DNA of 64,000 nt, from positions 14,324,501 through 14,388,500 of the forward strand of contig JAKSXM010000007.1 in NCBI GenBank assembly GCA_022575985.1. The letters are read 5' to 3'. A program made the translations under genes and the position numbers. Under the pieces are notes generated by a model. It was not told the DNA's origin and did not search any database. It was given only the letters and a program-made list of their open reading frames with translations. This stretch comes from Anagrus nilaparvatae (lineage: Eukaryota > Arthropoda > Insecta > Hymenoptera > Mymaridae). Position 1 is the first letter of the stretch. Each line of letters begins with the position of its first letter. Positions 1 to 10,699 of this stretch are shown here, one piece after another.

Positions 1-521
1 AGAAAACCAAAAATATAATCAATCATTAATTTTTTAATATCTCAAAGTAAAAGTACTGTTAAAAATTTTTTTATTTTTTTATGAAATGTTTTCGTTTGGT
101 ACGTTTAAGTACCATAAAAAAGCGACTTTTCGTTAAAAAATCATGAATTTGTTACATTTAAAATTCTCTGGAATTTTGTGAACTTCTTATTTTATATATT
201 TTATATATATTTAATGTTATAAAATTAATAGTGTTAAATGTAATTCAAATGCTTTATAAATTTATTTTTACAAAAAGAATAACAATGGGAGTGTCAATTA
301 TTTAGAAAGCCGATCTGCTTCTAACTTTCAGGACAGATGCTGGTAATTAAAAAAATATACCCTATACCCTAATTAACCCAAACGGGCCTGCTGAGCCTAA
401 AAAATTAGGGGTCCATGCTATTGGATAGGGATTTTGAGACTAATTTCTTAGAATACCTTTTGTTTGGTTTCATTTTTTTCAACATTCTACTTTTTAATAT
501 CATTGACTTCTGAAATTGTAG
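1..521. other. Intronic DNA before the first cassette
   Basis: AT-rich non-coding sequence. I see no exon with a usable acceptor and frame. It ends in a T-rich stretch leading to the AG at 520-521. Confidence 0.5.
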
Positions 522-568
522 GTCCAGGGGGTGGTGCCTTAGCTACTGCAACCTACCCTGAACTTTAG
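522..568 (+). CDS. lola: Candidate finger-less lola 3' end (very short)
   Basis: After the acceptor TTGTAG (AG 520-521) the frame used by every other cassette stays open for 15 codons and ends at TAG 566-568. The peptide starts GPGGGALATA and ends YPEL. The other two frames close sooner or need another phase. Two AATAAA signals near 634 and 653 could end the transcript. A lola isoform without fingers would keep the BTB domain but bind no DNA. No domain is recognisable, and a short open frame after a chance AG is possible, so this is a candidate only. Confidence 0.35.
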
Positions 569-928
569 AAACAAATCAGCTTCTTAAAAAGTTGTCACTC
601 CTCTTGTAAGTAAATATTTTATATTTTCTAGAAAATAAATTAAACCTGTAAATAAAGAAAATATTTGAAATAAAAATTTTATATTTTAAACGTGTTATGA
701 TTCAATAATTTAACATAGATTCATCTACTTAAATTACTGTAAGAAGAGAACTTCAAGCAAGTAATAATTTTTATCTTTATATGAATTTTCTTTGAAGCAT
801 GATATCATTTATTTATGAAAACTAAATATATTTAGAAAAAAAAAACAAAAAAAGCACAAATTTTTTTTTGCACAAATTGAAAAAAGAAAGAAAAAATTTA
901 ACATTAATACTTTGTGTAATAATTGCAG
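569..928. other. 3' flank and intron
   Basis: AT-rich, with AATAAA motifs near 634 and 653 and an A-rich tract near 836-860. No further gene seen. Confidence 0.4.
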
Positions 929-1188
929 GAATTGGAGTAGCAATGAGAGGTGGGGAATTAATAACAGGAGATTTATTGCCAAATGATTACTATCATCAGT
1001 TATCATTTATGCATAAAGAATTTCCAACTTATATCGAAGCATTCCCTAAAAGAAAGCCAGCAACAGATGATTCAATTAGACCATTCGCATGCCCAGTTTG
1101 TAATGCTAGATTCAAAAGAAAATATCATTTAAATCGTCACATGAGTTCCACTTGTAGGGTTGCTGGTTTTGATAAATTGTATAATTAA
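929..1188 (+). CDS. lola: lola 3' cassette, single C2HC finger
   Basis: Single terminal exon after AATTGCAG (AG 927-928), first codon split (x)GA, 86 residues. One finger lies at about residues 55-76: CPVC, then RHMSSTC, so the fourth ligand is Cys. The usual second finger is absent and the peptide ends VAGFDKLYN. An open frame runs upstream into the intron from an ATG at 868, but the acceptor and phase argue that translation arrives from the shared BTB exon. AATAAA sits at 1227-1232, 39 bp after the stop. Confidence 0.8.
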
Positions 1189-1474
1189 TTTAAATTTTAG
1201 TTGACGATTGGATGTTTGGATGTTCAAATAAATTCCTTTGTAAATTGTAATTAATTGTGTACTTCAGAAATTTAAATAATTTGGATAATAATAAATTAAC
1301 TTATCACAAAATTTGGGATTTTTTTCATTTTTAGTACTGCAAAAATTAGCCTTCACAATTTTTCGTCACTTAAAACTTATATGTGTATGTATAGATGTAT
1401 CTGGAAATGTGTACAAAAATCAACTTTAATTACTCACTTAAGAAAACTAATGAATTATAAATTTTAATTTTCAG

Positions 1475-1761
1475 TAATGTTTCCTGGATTGCTCTTACCA
1501 GAGGTTATGCAACAGTCATACGCTGTGATGAAGGGCTCACCAAGTCAACAAAATATGAATTCAAAAAAAGATGAGTTCCAATGTGATCGTTGTGGAAAAT
1601 CTTATAAAGCAGCTACATCGTTAAGTCGACATAAACGGTTAGAATGTGGCGTTATGCCTGCCGAAATGTGTCCTATTTGTCATCGACGTTTCAGACACAA
1701 ATTTGTTTTGACTTCGCATATACTTTGTTGCCAGCAAAAAAACAATAAATTGTCACAGTAA
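1475..1761 (+). CDS. lola: lola 3' cassette, C2HC + C2HC finger pair
   Basis: Exon after TTTTCAG (AG 1473-1474), first codon (x)TA, 95 residues. Finger 1 is at about residues 37-58 (CDRCGKSYK ... SRHKRLEC). Finger 2 is at about 66-87 (CPICHRRFRHK ... SHILCC), where Cys-Cys stands in place of the usual His. The 34-residue linker before finger 1 is rich in Gln, Ser and Met. An AATAAA overlaps the last coding bases near 1744. This resembles the cassettes at 9435 and 10491 more than the PRFxCPYC type found later. Confidence 0.85.
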
Positions 1762-3791
1762 AATATTTCGAATTTTAATTGTACTCATGTCAAAATACGG
1801 GTTTGCTTACACTTACGGTTGTGAATACGAGATTTGTTCTAGTATAGGTTTTTTGGGTAGCTGAACACGAAAATCGGGGTCATTTGGTAAAGAAAATTGC
1901 GCTTTACCCTTAAATTTGCAAAAACTACCCCCAAAAGGGGGTATTTTTGATGTCATAACCTTCTGAGTCAATAGATTTATCCAAGAATTGGTTTCCAAGG
2001 GTTTTTTGAATCGTTAATTAAGAATCTTGATGATTTTTTAAGGTAACATTAATACTTAACCCCTAAATTAGCTAAAACTACCCCCGAAAAGGGGCGTTTT
2101 TGCTATTTTTGCACTTTTTGCGACCAGATTTGGTCCACAAGGGTTTTTTGAGTCGTTGAAAACGAATTTCATGGATTTTTTATTGAAAAATTTATATTTC
2201 ACCCTTAAATTAGCTGAAAAAACCCTTTGGACCTAGTCTGAACGCAGAAAGTTTGAATATAACAAAAACGCTTCTTTTAGGAGTAGTTTTAGCTAATATA
2301 AGGGTGAAATATTAATTTTTCATAAAAAACTTATGAAAATCGTTTTCAGCGACCCAAAAAACCCTTGTGGGACCAAATGTGGCCGCAATAAATGTGAAAA
2401 TAGCGAAAACACCCCTTTTCGGGGGTAGTTTTAGCTAATTTAGGGGTTAAGTATTAATGTTACCTTAAAAAATCATCAAGATTCTTAATTAGCCAATCAA
2501 CCAATTCTTGGATAAATCTATTGACTCAGAAGGTTATGACATCAAAAATACCCCGTTTTTGGGGCAAATTTAAGGCTGAAGCGCAATTTTCTTTACCAAA
2601 TGACCCCGATTTTCGTGTTCAGCGACCCAAAAAACCTATACTAAAGCAAATCTCGTATTCACAACCGTAAGTGCAACCCCCCCCCCCCCCGTATTTTAAC
2701 TGGAGTATTGGCCATAATACTATATATTGTATCGGTTAAACCAGCATAATTGTTTATTTTGTTTTTATTTTATTTTTTAAAATTACGATTATTAGCAGAG
2801 TATGGCACTAATTAGCCAAACTGCAATTAGTTGCAATTTTTTTTTTTTCTATCGATCACATGTTACAATAAAATGTTAAATTAGTCACTGCAACCTAATC
2901 GGTGATTCTCGAATCCTAAAAGTTTTGGTTTACATGATTTATGAATTTATGGACGTAACTAATATATAACAAAGTAGTTTAGCTGTGAAATTAAACTAAG
3001 TTACATATGAGTTAACTTAGTTAAACTAAGATAAAAATAGCGAAAGAAGAATATAATAGTAGAGCATTTTTGAATAATGTGAGAAATTGTGAATGCTGAG
3101 TTTTGCATTTAGTTATGATAAAAAAAAAAAAAATTTATTAAATAACTCGCCGCATTTTTATAAATGTACATTTTTTTCTAAAAAAATTTATATCGGATAC
3201 CTTTGTACCATTAAATAGTATAAAAAATCCTTGTAAATAGAACCTAATATAAAGCTAGTCTTAAAGACAGCAATGAGCTTTTTGTACAAAAAAAATTTGT
3301 TAAATTTAAGCGAATAAAGATTTTTTCCTTATTTGATATGTACTAAAAAATTTTTTTAGCAAATAGATCTCCGTTATCACCAACTCTTGTAGAGAAATCA
3401 CAACGATTACTCATTCATTAAAAAGTTAGTATTTATCTTGATTTTTATTCCCACAGGTCCATTTTTACTCACAAAATATGCTTATGGAGATATTTGCACC
3501 ACGATTTACTGATGTACAAAAATCATTCAAGCGTTTAGTTAAACATTTTTTCTTAATACTCATTTTTGTTTTGTACAGGGTTGATATGTTTACTTTAATT
3601 TAAAAAATACCTATACCTCCAGAGTCAAAGTATTTATAAAAATATAAATAGATTTTCATCTACATAGAAATAAAAAAGCATTGTTAAATAAAATTTTTTT
3701 ATTATTATCTTGAATCCAAAAATTAATTAAATATTAAATTAGGATCAGATTATTAAAAAATCATTTTCTAACTATGCGTACATTTTTTCAG
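1762..3791. other. Intron holding a fold-back element
   Basis: Contains the long inverted repeat at 1792-2697 (separate entry). The remainder, 2698-3791, is AT-rich with no exon I can support. An acceptor-like CCCACAG near 3458 opens only 19 codons with no recognisable sequence. Confidence 0.5.
1792..2697. repeat. Fold-back transposable element with ~430-bp inverted arms
   Basis: The left arm begins AAAATACGGGTTTGC and the right arm ends as its complement, GTATTTT. The arms share long blocks, for example ACTTACGGTTGTGAATACGA, the ACCCCCAAAAGGGGG and CCCCGAAAAGGGG segments, and GGTTTTTTGGGTAGCTGA against its complement. The centre is near 2240. A run of 14 C (2677-2690) interrupts only the right arm. 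No transposase is visible. A diverged single arm occurs at about 25212-25330 and a shorter relic near 6790-6815, so this is a dispersed family. Confidence 0.8.
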
Positions 3792-4039
3792 ACTACTTTC
3801 AATATGACTACTTGCCTGAAAATTATGGTTTCGTTTATGACAATACTGTAAATCAAAGACAACCTGAAGAATTCGTGTGTGAAGAATGTGGTAAAAGTTA
3901 TAAATATCAAGACAATTTAAAAAGGCATAAAAGATTAGAATGTAATAAGTTACCAAACTTCAAATGTCCATACTGTGAAAAAGCATTTTTCAGACGTTAC
4001 GTTTTAAGAAATCATATTGCATCGAGACATCAAACTTAA
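3792..4039 (+). CDS. lola: lola 3' cassette, C2HC + C2H2 finger pair
   Basis: Exon after TTTTTTCAG (AG 3790-3791), 82 residues beginning with the split codon (x)AC and then YFQYDY. Finger 1 is at about residues 30-51 (CEECGKSYKYQDNLKRHKRLEC) in the C2HC form typical of lola. Finger 2 is at about 57-78 (CPYCEKAFFRR ... NHIASRH) in classical C2H2 form. The N-terminal tether is acidic and tyrosine-rich. AATAAA at 4107-4112 is followed by two more near 4120-4130. Confidence 0.87.
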
Positions 4040-4243
4040 CAGTCTAGTTTTTATGTACATTTAAATGCTTAAAATTGTTAAAATTTCTCATGCAAATTGA
4101 TCAGTTAATAAAATATATTGAAAATAAATAAATTGTTTCATTTTTTTTCTGCGATTGGTTGTTAGCTGCATGATTATATTAATTTTTATCATTTAGTCTC
4201 TGATTCCATATCTGGACTTACTAACAATCTTGTATGATTTCAG

Positions 4244-4934
4244 CTGAAAATAATTTGGCAGCTGTTTTAAATAAAATACATAGAAATGTATTGGAAGTAT
4301 TAAGAAATCAGAAAGAAACGAAGGCAATATTGATTGCTGCGTCTGATAGTTTTAAAGACGAACCTCTAACAATCAATGAAATTGGCTTCACAGAAAAGTA
4401 TGGCATTGAGTTACCATTGAAAGAGCTTGACGAGTTCCTCGTTTTTGATGATAACTTAAGAAATAATGAAATTATCAGATACGATTTTGTTAGTATTTTA
4501 TTTATTTTAACTTGCAGCTTACTTCTTAATGTTAATTAATTTTAATTTTTTTAGGTTTGCTCATTAACTCCGCTAATCGACAGAACTAATGGAGTTGCTA
4601 AAAGTGCCACCAATATATTAAGAAAATATATGAGTCGATCACTTGCACTGAAATTCACAGCACAAAAAAAAATTGCTGATAAAATTGTTTTGAAAGATAC
4701 AGTTTTTTGCAAATGTGTCTTAGGTATGTTCAAATTTTTACAAATTTTTACACATTTTTTTCAAAATCCTAAAATACTCATTTAAATTTTTCAAATATAG
4801 ATTTCTTAACAAAAAAGCATAAAGATAACCAAGGTGAACCAATTACTGAAAAGGATGTTTTTATTGCTTTGGGAAATTCATTGACTAATGCAAAAGATTG
4901 GGATGGTTTTCGGGCTCAAAGATCTAGAAAATAA
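4244..4934 (+). CDS. lola: lola 3' cassette with DUF4806-like domain, no zinc finger
   Basis: Three exons: 4244-4488, 4555-4723 and 4801-4934, encoding 182 residues. Entry follows GATTTCAG in the locus-wide phase; the first internal junction is phase 0 and the second phase 1. Residues 1-50 look helical (VLNKIHRNVLEVLRNQKE). From about residue 53 the order is ELPLKELDEF, then NGVAKSATNILRKYMSRSLALKF, then a tail with KDVFIALGNSL and a basic RAQRSRK end. This matches the layout I know for DUF4806: leucine-rich start, a V..ILRK...LA.KF block and a terminal helix. DUF4806 is common in insect, often mobile-element-linked, proteins and its function is unknown. The alternative is a separate nested gene, but there is no start codon context or promoter and the frame fits the cassette rule. 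Confidence 0.65.
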
Positions 4935-5372
4935 TCTTAGATTATAAAAGAACTTGATCGATATTAGTTTTAAATATTCATAAATTATTTTTTATTTTTT
5001 ATCAAATAAGAAATTATCAAAAAAGTATAATTTAGCTTATTGATGGCTACTTTAAATTATTAGTTATTAATTATAATTATTCATTGTAAAACATTTAATA
5101 AAATGTAAATAAAATAAAATTTAAAAAATAAGAAACGATAAAAAGTTATTATTCGTCTTGAATCCTAGTTTTCTCTCAAAACTATGAATTATTATTATTC
5201 TAAGGTATTTAATTAGTTTTATTAACAATTGATTTTTTGATTACTTTCATAAAAAAATGTAGCTTCTGTATTCTAAAAGACTTCTAAAGCACTGCTCTTT
5301 GTCTGATTTTTAGCTGATTGATTTGTACAGAAATTTAATTATTTTTATTAACAATTAATTTTTTTTTTACAG
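4935..5372. other. 3' flank and intron
   Basis: AATAAA motifs near 5097-5120 probably end the DUF4806 transcript. The rest is an AT-rich intron ending in a T-rich tract and CAG-type acceptor. No other feature seen. Confidence 0.4.
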
Positions 5373-5713
5373 AAGATTTAACTCTAACTCGTATTTGGGA
5401 TATGCACGAAACTGAGAGGCCAATGGTCCCTGAACATTTTTTAGAAGTTGACATGGATTATTCAACATTTTTTCCGCCTTCAGAATTAAATAGCTTAGAT
5501 GAACCGACAGTAATTTCATCCTGCAAAATAAAAAAAGTTAAACAGAGTCCAAAAAAAACTTACACTTGTCCAAAATGTCACAAAATTTTTTCAAGACTTG
5601 ATAGTTTAAGGAGGCACCAAAAACGATACTGTAAAAACGACACAAACCTTAGATCCAATACTGATACTGGGAGTCTACAATTATCAGAACCTACAAGTCC
5701 CAATAAAATATAA
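5373..5713 (+). CDS. lola: lola 3' cassette, single C2HC finger after acidic linker
   Basis: Exon after TTTTTTTTACAG (AG 5371-5372), 113 residues from the split codon (x)AA. A long acidic and proline-containing linker (about residues 1-50) is followed by a basic stretch (KIKKVKQSPKK) and one finger at about 66-88 (CPKCHKIFSRLDSLRRHQKRYC). The tail is Ser/Thr-rich and no second finger follows. A perfect AATAAA (5702-5707) lies inside the last codons, so this 3' UTR may be very short. Confidence 0.82.
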
Positions 5714-5856
5714 AAAATAATTGTAGAATTTTTGCCTAAAAAGAAAGCAAAAATAGCAAAACTAAGGTATAAGGCAGGAACTACGAATTTAAAAAATTTT
5801 TAAATTTCAGAAAAACTGAATTTGCTTGTTTTTTATCGATGTAGTTAAATAAAATG

Positions 5857-6036
5857 CAGATAAGCCCTCAAACAACTAAAAATTCCACATGGAGTTGCAA
5901 GATGAGTTACACGGAGTCACAATGGGATTGCAGTGAGATTGCAAAGAGTTTTGCGATTTTTTTTCGCGAAAAATGTGCAACTACAGGCAACTCATTTTGC
6001 AGCTCCATATGGAGTTTTCAGTTGAGGGTTGATGCA
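5857..6036. repeat. MITE-like palindrome, family A
   Basis: Ends are inverted copies: the left has CCCTCAAACAACTAAAAATTCC and CACATGGAGTTG; the right end read backwards gives CCCTCAACTGAAAACTCC and CATATGGAGCTG. A second, more diverged copy lies at 63433-63638. Length is about 180 bp, no coding capacity. Confidence 0.7.
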
Positions 6037-7035
6037 GATGTACAAATTGTAAATTTTTTAGTATCTGAAATAGAAAATTTTTAAGAACGTTACTTAAAAT
6101 AACATGATAAATTATTAAAATCGTATAAGCAAATAAAAGCATAATATACGTTGACAAATTTAAATGAAATAAGCAATGTCAAAGGGAATATTGATATGCC
6201 CCTCAGCATTTCATTTTTTGGCTTTTAATTTATTTGCTATGAGAATATTACCAGATAAAGAGTTTTTTCTGGATAAATAAAGTGAATGTTTTATTATTAA
6301 GCCTTCATTTTCACACCTTTGAAGATCAGCATTGTAAATATAAAAATTATATAAAATTGACCAGAGAGTAAGCTGAATGTTGTAATTTATATTGCATTTT
6401 GGGCAAGATCAAAATATCTCTTAATAGTTAATGTATTATTGGTTTTTTTTTTGAAAAATGTTAAGTAATAAAAATAAATTATAATGTGTTTACAATATAA
6501 AGTGATACTCCTGTAGTAATGCGGTAATTGTTATGAAATCGCGTACCGACTTGAAAAAAGGTCTAGGTTTTTTAAATATGGTCAACACTTAATGAAAATA
6601 CGCTTACCTCGTCTTTATTCAATTTATTCCTATAATTTGTTAAATTATCTTGAAAACTTGGTATTTGTCTAACCAATCCAGTTGTAGTTATAGAATATTT
6701 AAAAAAAGAACCTTTAAAAGCGATAGTTTTGTTTATTTAAGGGTGTTTCCCTAATTTATACCTACTTTAGACCCTGGATTCAGATTAAGCGACCCAAAAA
6801 ACCTATAGGATGCCTTTTCTCAAGCTAGTATGCCATTTCAACTCCTCCCCGTTCCTGCATTATTAGTAGAGTATTTATGGAGTATTTATAAGCTAATGTG
6901 TGCTTAAAAATTTATTTTTTTTTTGTATTTTGAAATATAAGCGTATAAATAAAAATTGTCAAAATTTAGTTGTAAACATCAAATATTTTAAGATTAATTT
7001 AATATTTAGAGTACTACATACAAAAAATCATTTTT

Positions 7036-7230
7036 TGCGTATTGCGTTGTGGCTTGCGTCATTTGATTTTGCGTTTATGTAGACTGGTTAAGTTTGGCGT
7101 TCTACAAACGCCATAAAAGGGAGTCGCAACCGCATGTACAGTCATAACGCAATGTGCAGAGACGAAAAATCGTGTTGCGCGCATTACATTGCTGTTGCAA
7201 ATTCCATTTGCGGCGATTGTAGAACCAACC
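7036..7230. repeat. GC-rich MITE, family B (two abutting ends)
   Basis: Recognised by TTCTACAAACG-type ends and an internal GCGCATTGCGTTGCG-like palindrome. The element from about 7085 to 7230 ends GGCGATTGTAGAACCAACC. Just upstream, 7036-7084 carries a second end (GCGTTTATGTAGACTGGTT). Related copies lie at 12848-12990 and 35786-35987. Its GC content is far above the surroundings. Confidence 0.65.
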
Positions 7231-7933
7231 TTACATTATTTATTGTCTGCCTAGATGAAAAACTAGTGCAGAAAATTGTGTGCCAAGTTTTATGTTAAGG
7301 CAAAAAAATTTTTACACTATAAATTGTAAAATCAGCTGAATTTGTGAATTGTAAAAAATATGTAAATATTATGTAGTAAAAGTTAGTCTCAAATTGTTAA
7401 ATAAGTGTATTTTTATTAACATAAAAGTTTAAATAATTTTTTGCTTTTACGAGCGTAAAACGAAAAGTTAAAGACAATATTTTAGAATTTTTTAAATTGT
7501 GGTTCCTTAACCTATTCTTCAAAATTTTAATTTGATAAATTTTTTGATAAATTAATTAATTATTTAAATACTTGTACATAAATTTAAAAAAATAATTTTG
7601 TAATCTTTTTTTAACATTCTAATAAATTTAACTATTACTTGTATTTTTGAAATATAATTTACAATCAACATTTTTTATTCAATGTTTCTATTTTTGTGTT
7701 CATGTTAATATTAAATATTTTGCTTATTGATTTTATAAAAATTTAATAAAAAATAATGTTGCATGACTTAATTCAAGTTTTTAAATTCAGGTTTGTACTT
7801 TAGTTCAAATATCACAGAAATATTTAAAGCACCTTAGTAATTTATCATGGTACTGAATGTTAAATTTTTTTCTGCGAATGTTTTAAATTTATGAAAACCA
7901 AATTAATGCTAATATGTGAAATATCTGTTTCAG

Positions 7934-8349
7934 AGCCTAAACCGTCACAAAATGATTCCGAAGACAGTGATGCAGGAGAGTCAAATTCTTCAAATTTTTA
8001 TAAGAAAAAATTTACGATTCCTTTGAATTACTTTTATGCTAAAGAACCGATGATTGAAAAATACAAATGCTTAAATTGTAATAAAGCTTTCAATAACTTT
8101 AATTCGCTATCTAATCATAAGCAACAATGTTTATCATCTGAAAAAGTACCCGATGGCCTGGAATATTATGCTTGTTATGCATGTGATAAAATTTACAAAA
8201 GAAAAGAAAGTTTAAATCGTCACAGAAAAGGTGGTACTTGTCTTGGTGCCAGTATTGCCATTTGTGGTATATGTGACGAGAAATTTGAAAATCGTGTTGA
8301 CATGATGACACACAGAGAAGAGCATTTTCGTGATAAGCCTACGAATTAA
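7934..8349 (+). CDS. lola: lola 3' cassette, three fingers
   Basis: Exon after CTGTTTCAG (AG 7932-7933), 138 residues from (x)AG. The start is acidic and Ser-rich (EPKPSQNDSEDSD). Finger 1 is at about residues 46-67 (CLNCNKAFNN ... NHKQQC), finger 2 at about 83-106 (CYACDKIYKRKESLNRHRKGGTC, one residue longer before its last Cys), finger 3 at about 114-132 (CGICDEKFEN ... THREEH). Three fingers in one exon is unusual here. The frame is open upstream to 7891, inside the intron. AATAAA near 8389-8394. Confidence 0.85.
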
Positions 8350-8772
8350 TAAGTTCTATTTTTTCGACATTTTATCAAGTTAATTGTAAATAAATGTTTT
8401 TTTTTGTTAATGTAACTTTTTATTTGAAAATATGTTAAATGGACGTTGTACTGATATTTTTTATTTGCTTTTTATATACTTTTCTGCAAACTTAAAATTT
8501 TCTTGTCCATATCACAGGTACAAAGTAAATGATTCTTTTCCTGTATCTGTGGACTAGATAAATTCAAATTCTGATTCCTTGAATTTCGATATAACTTTCG
8601 AATTAACTAAGTTCCACCGTAATTGATTGTTCTTATTTTAGTCATTGACATGCTCTTTGACTAAATTTGATAATATGCAGTAAATTAAATTATTTTTTGT
8701 TATTGAAATTTTAAATCAATAAAGATACTTAGAAAAAAAATTGTAACTTTTAATTACCTATTGATCATTTTT

Positions 8773-8967
8773 CCCTGTCACGGGAATAACTCCCCTCCCT
8801 TTCTCTGTGTCCGCATGTATTTTCAGTACTTTATCTGTTAAATAAATAATATTTTAGAACAAATTAATTATATTTTTTAAAGAAAATATTAAAGAATAAC
8901 TCATAATTAACATGATTAAATCAATAACAACACGCAGAGAACAAATCACGAGTTATTCCCATGAAAG
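8773..8967. repeat. Short inverted-repeat element
   Basis: Left TCACGGGAATAACTC and right GAGTTATTCCCATGA are complements with one mismatch, about 195 bp apart. MITE-like, no coding capacity. Confidence 0.55.
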
Positions 8968-8971
8968 GATT

Positions 8972-9314
8972 AAGGATGTTGGTTAGATATTGAAAATGGT
9001 AAGGTAATATTAAAATTAATAAAGGTATTAATAAGAGTAATATTAAGATTAAATAAGGCGTTCAATTGTCTCTAATTGAATTCTGTTAACTTGTCTGTGC
9101 ATTTTGTTGAAATCGTTTTTTTAGAAATCGAGTTATAAAACTTTTCTATTTTCCATAAGAGCCTGTACGAAATTTCAACTTTTGGGCCCAATAACTCAAA
9201 AATCAAGGTTAAAATTCTTCATATTTTACAAGCAGATTTTAAATAGTAAATACTTAAAACTTAAAAATTTTCAAAAAAATCGTATTCTTTTTTCAATCCC
9301 TAGCCAACGTCCTA
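8972..9314. repeat. Inverted-repeat element next to the previous one
   Basis: Left AAGGATGTTGGTTAG and right CTAGCCAACGTCCTA are complementary with two mismatches over 15 bases. The inner sequence is AT-rich and non-coding. It probably abuts or is nested with the 8773-8967 element. Confidence 0.5.
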
Positions 9315-9434
9315 AAAATAAGAATTGTATTTAATTTTAAAAATTAAAAAAATAGTTTTAAAATTTAGTTGTGAATAAATTAAAACATCATTTGGCATCT
9401 TTTGTTTACTTAGCAATTTTTCTTTTTTTAACAG

Positions 9435-9751
9435 GTATCATTTATGACCCGGTTTGGGAACTCGAAAGACACACTGAAGAAATAAGTCAGCAGTTTAAAC
9501 TACCTCAAATAAATGATGTACGAACAACAACCGAATTTAGAAAAAAAAGACAACCAGTTACTCCTGAAGAATTACAATACGAATGTTCAGCATGTGGAAA
9601 AAAATACAAATGGGCTGATAGTCTCAGAAGACACGTTAGAGTACAATGTGGAAATAAAGCTAAACAATTTTTTTGTTCAATGTGCCCTGCACAATTTAGA
9701 TATCGTTTTGAACTAACTAATCATTTAACAATTAAACATATTGTAAGATAA
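9435..9751 (+). CDS. lola: lola 3' cassette, C2HC + C2H2 finger pair
   Basis: Exon after TTTTTTAACAG (AG 9433-9434), 105 residues from (x)GT then IIYDPVWE. Finger 1 is at about residues 51-72 (CSACGKKYKWADSLRRHVRVQC), finger 2 at about 80-101 (CSMCPAQFRYRFELTNHLTIKH), ending three residues before the stop. The linker is acidic and then basic (RKKRQ). Finger 1 ends in Cys as in most first fingers of this locus. Confidence 0.87.
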
Positions 9752-10074
9752 GATAAAAATGTTTTTGTGCTTTAGATTGTTAATTTTTTATTAAATTTTT
9801 TTTTGTGAAAAATGAAAAGTATCAATTTTCCAAAATATTTTTTTTAAACCCTACTAAATATTATTTGAAGGTTCTAGCTACATTGTTGTGTACGCAAGTG
9901 AACTCCCTATGGAAGAAAGTTTATTAACATTCAGTATTTTTAACATGTCCATTCCAGTACTTAAATGTGCTTATAATAACAAATGTAAAAAAGTTATCAT
10001 CTAACAAATCACGTAGCTAACTTTGCAATTGTAAATAATAAAAAAAAAGGAGAAATTATATTTTTCTGTTATAG
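9752..10074. other. 3' flank and short intron
   Basis: AT-rich, nothing recognisable beyond the acceptor tract TTTTTCTGTTATAG. Confidence 0.4.
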
Positions 10075-10289
10075 GATACAGTAATGAAGCAAAAATACAG
10101 AAAAATCAAGACTTACCAGCTGTTGGTTATTATTGTCCTAGATGTGGAAATGGATACACGAAATCACACTCGCTAAACAGGCACATGAAATTTGAGTGTG
10201 GCGTCGATCCACAATTCGAATGTCCCGTTTGTCATAAAAAATCTAGACACAAACATAACCTTTTGATTCATATGAAAACCCATAAGTAA
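10075..10289 (+). CDS. lola: lola 3' cassette, C2HC + C2H2 finger pair
   Basis: Exon after CTGTTATAG (AG 10073-10074), 71 residues starting (x)GA TAC (G-Y). It lacks an internal ATG before its first finger, so it is easy to miss in an ORF scan. Finger 1 is at about residues 21-42 (CPRCGNGYTKSHSLNRHMKFEC), finger 2 at about 50-69 (CPVCHKKSRHKHNLLIHMKTH). The usual aromatic after the fourth position of finger 2 is replaced by Ser. The protein ends two residues after the last His. Confidence 0.87.
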
Positions 10290-10490
10290 AGTTACTTTCT
10301 AATTTTGTTAAATTTGAATTATATCCCATGTTTGTACATTTATTTTGCTTTATTGAAATACATATATTTTGCTTAAAAGTCCTTGTTTTCATTTAATTAA
10401 CTGAATCTTTGATTAAAATTTTTTAACAAAAAAAGTCACAAGTTTGATAAAATATATGAATTTAAAATTCACACAATTACTTTGTTGCAG

Positions 10491-10699
10491 ATTGGATGCG
10501 AATGTCAAATGAAAATTATCAAGGCCCACCATATGCTTGCCATCGTTGTAATCGTAAATATTCGCACAAAAGCAATTTATCAAGACATCTGAGGTTAGAA
10601 TGTGGAGTTGGACCAAGATATCCATGTTCGGTTTGCAATAAACGTTTTAAACATCTTCATCATTTAAGAGATCACCAAAAAATTCATTTACAATTATAG
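10491..10699 (+). CDS. lola: lola 3' cassette, C2HC + C2H2 finger pair
   Basis: Exon after TTTGTTGCAG (AG 10489-10490), 69 residues from (x)AT TGG (D-W). Finger 1 is at about residues 17-38 (CHRCNRKYSHKSNLSRHLRLEC), finger 2 at about 46-66 (CSVCNKRFKHLHHLRDHQKIH). The linker GVGPRYP between them is the older form of the PRF linker seen later. It lies only 201 bp after the previous cassette and shares its layout, which suggests tandem duplication. Confidence 0.88.

Larger units (their letters stand above)
5714..7933. other. Long intron with MITE-like repeats
   Basis: Contains the repeats at 5857-6036 and 7036-7230. A relic of the 1792-2697 family lies near 6790-6815 (GCGACCCAAAAAACCTATA), and a degraded match to the 62793-62935 repeat near 7230-7310. 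The remaining 6.0-7.0 and 7.3-7.9 kb is AT-rich with no supported exon. Confidence 0.45.
8350..9434. other. Intron with two adjoining inverted-repeat elements
   Basis: Holds the elements at 8773-8967 and 8972-9314 (separate entries). No exon seen besides the 3' flank of the preceding cassette. Confidence 0.5.

Noticed and set aside
868..928. ATG at 868 as start of an independent one-finger gene
   Set aside because: The bases before 929 form an acceptor tract, and the frame joins the same phase as all other cassettes.
3458..3520. Possible cassette after CCCACAG with GPFLLTKYAYG
   Set aside because: Only 19 codons, no recognised sequence and no polyadenylation signal close by.
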